Of a stretch of DNA of 64,000 nt, positions 63,179-64,000 are shown in pieces. The notes beneath the pieces were generated by a model that was not told the origin of the DNA, ran no database searches, and saw nothing but the letters and a program-made list of their open reading frames with translations. Source of the stretch: Nostoc linckia z4 (GTDB lineage Bacteria > Cyanobacteriota > Cyanobacteriia > Cyanobacteriales > Nostocaceae). Position 1 is the stretch's first letter. Every line of letters begins with the position of its first letter. The DNA is taken from NCBI RefSeq assembly GCF_002608075.1, contig NZ_LAHA01000042.1, positions 1 to 64,000 of the forward strand, read 5' to 3'. A program made the translations under genes and the position numbers.

Positions 63179-64000
63179 TTAGTGCGGAAAAACTTTGATG
63201 CGATCGCTAGCGATGGATAACTCCACTCTTGTACCCACAGGTAAAGCCACATCAGCCAATGTCCGGGCATGAAGTTCTTTCCCAGAGGGAGTTTGCAAAC
63301 AATATTGATACTCACGTCCCAAAAACCGCCGGGTACGCACCACCACAGGGGCATCGTTGTCTGGCTTTAAGATAAAATCTTCTTGGCGAATCATGATTTC
63401 GCCAGCGTTTTCGCTGTGATTTGCTGTTAACTCAAAATTGCCGATTTCTGTTTTCCATAAATTATCCTGACGATGGGCGGTCACAAAATTAGCCTGAGTC
63501 ACAAATTCGGCTACAAATCTTGATGCTGGATGAGTATAAATTTCTTCTGGTGTGCCTAGTTGTTCTAAGTGTCCTTGGCGCATGACACCTACTATATCTG
63601 AAATTGCTAATGCTTCTTCTTGGTCGTGGGTAACAAAAATTGCTGAAGTACCAGCAGCTTTGAGGATATCTCGCACCTCTTCTCGCAAGCGTAGCCTCAC
63701 TTGGATATCAAGATTGCTCAAAGGTTCATCTAAAAGCATGAGTTGGGGTTGGGGCGCTAAAGCACGGGCCAGGGCTACTCTTTGCTGTTGTCCGCCTGAA
63801 AGTTCGTAAGGATAGCGCTTTTCTAAGCCTCCGAGTCTCACTAGCCCTAAGACTTCGGCTACACGTTTTTGTATTTGGTGTTTAGGAAAATCTTTCAACC
63901 CAAAGCCCACATTTTCTGCCACATTCAAATGGGGAAATAGGGCATAATCTTGAAAAACAATACCAATGTCGCGCTGTTCGGTTGGGATGCAAGTAGAAGT
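63179..64000 (-). CDS. ABC transporter ATP-binding protein, FbpC-like (partial, 5' end outside)
   Basis: The gene runs off the right edge; 273 codons are visible. The frame continues beyond the apparent TTG start to ...PTEQRDIGIVFQDYALFPHLNV, which contains the Q-loop. Further on are the signature LSGGQQQRVALARALA, Walker B LMLLDEPLSNLD, and H-loop VTHDQEEA. The C-terminal 110 residues form a TOBE-like domain (GEIMIRQEDFIL, FLGREYQYCLQTPSG, VGTRVELSI). It is close to ferric-iron (FbpC/FutC) and related importer ATPases. The Walker A part is not in the window. Substrate is uncertain without the neighbouring genes. Confidence 0.88.
   Translation of the reverse strand, partial: TSTCIPTEQRDIGIVFQDYALFPHLNVAENVGFGLKDFPKHQIQKRVAEVLGLVRLGGLEKRYPYELSGGQQQRVALARALAPQPQLMLLDEPLSNLDIQVRLRLREEVRDILKAAGTSAIFVTHDQEEALAISDIVGVMRQGHLEQLGTPEEIYTHPASRFVAEFVTQANFVTAHRQDNLWKTEIGNFELTANHSENAGEIMIRQEDFILKPDNDAPVVVRTRRFLGREYQYCLQTPSGKELHARTLADVALPVGTRVELSIASDRIKVFPH

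Overview
The window comes from a filamentous, heterocyst-forming cyanobacterium of the Nostoc/Anabaena group. Seen directly: many GCGATCGC (HIP1-type) palindromes, AT-rich non-coding DNA, heptanucleotide tandem repeats and small palindromic repeats between genes. Lineage-specific genes agree: chlM (chlorophyll synthesis), a close match to patA (heterocyst pattern control), a CyaB1-type adenylate cyclase with two GAF domains, and giant Ser/Thr-kinase/ATPase/histidine-kinase proteins. There is no rRNA or tRNA gene that I could recognise, and no phage or transposase gene.

Layout. 1-8 kb: a membrane coiled-coil/TPR protein, small conserved genes, a VanZ-like protein, a METTL7-like methyltransferase, a six-repeat orphan CRISPR array, and a D-cysteine desulfhydrase-like gene whose stop codon lies in the last, degenerate CRISPR repeat. 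8-14 kb: a DUF2267/phosphoribosyltransferase pair, a ribosome-hibernation factor fused to a cold-shock domain and framed by a 58-bp inverted repeat, the adenylate cyclase, and a small membrane protein. 14-31.6 kb: three tandem paralogues of about 1,930-1,970 residues each, on the minus strand. 33-38.7 kb: patA, a CheY-like regulator, a YbjN-like protein, a Rieske oxygenase, a HigB/HigA-type toxin-antitoxin pair and a zinc-ribbon Ser/Thr kinase. 38.8-43.8 kb: a secreted collagen-like protein, a cation/proton antiporter with C-terminal stress domains, and chlM. 43.9-55.8 kb: a sensory cluster with two related STAND-type ATPases (one fused through a membrane helix to a periplasmic-binding domain), a PhnD-like lipoprotein with a histidine kinase, and a separate binding protein next to a membrane Ser/Thr kinase. 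56.4-64 kb: typA, a GIY-YIG protein, a DUF433/PIN-like pair, a Uma2 protein, a sucrose-phosphate-synthase-like glycosyltransferase and the 3' part of an FbpC-like ABC ATPase gene cut by the window edge.

Two themes stand out. First, signalling is dense: about ten genes encode kinases, cyclases, regulators or ligand-binding sensors. Second, repeats of the intergenic type have entered coding DNA. They lie in frame in two of the three giant kinases and in the Rieske oxygenase, overlap the cyclase stop codon, supply the 3' end of a small gene, and include the CRISPR repeat that ends the desulfhydrase gene. The best candidates for a poorly described system are the binding-domain/STAND-ATPase cluster at 43.9-55.8 kb and the three-gene giant kinase array next to patA.
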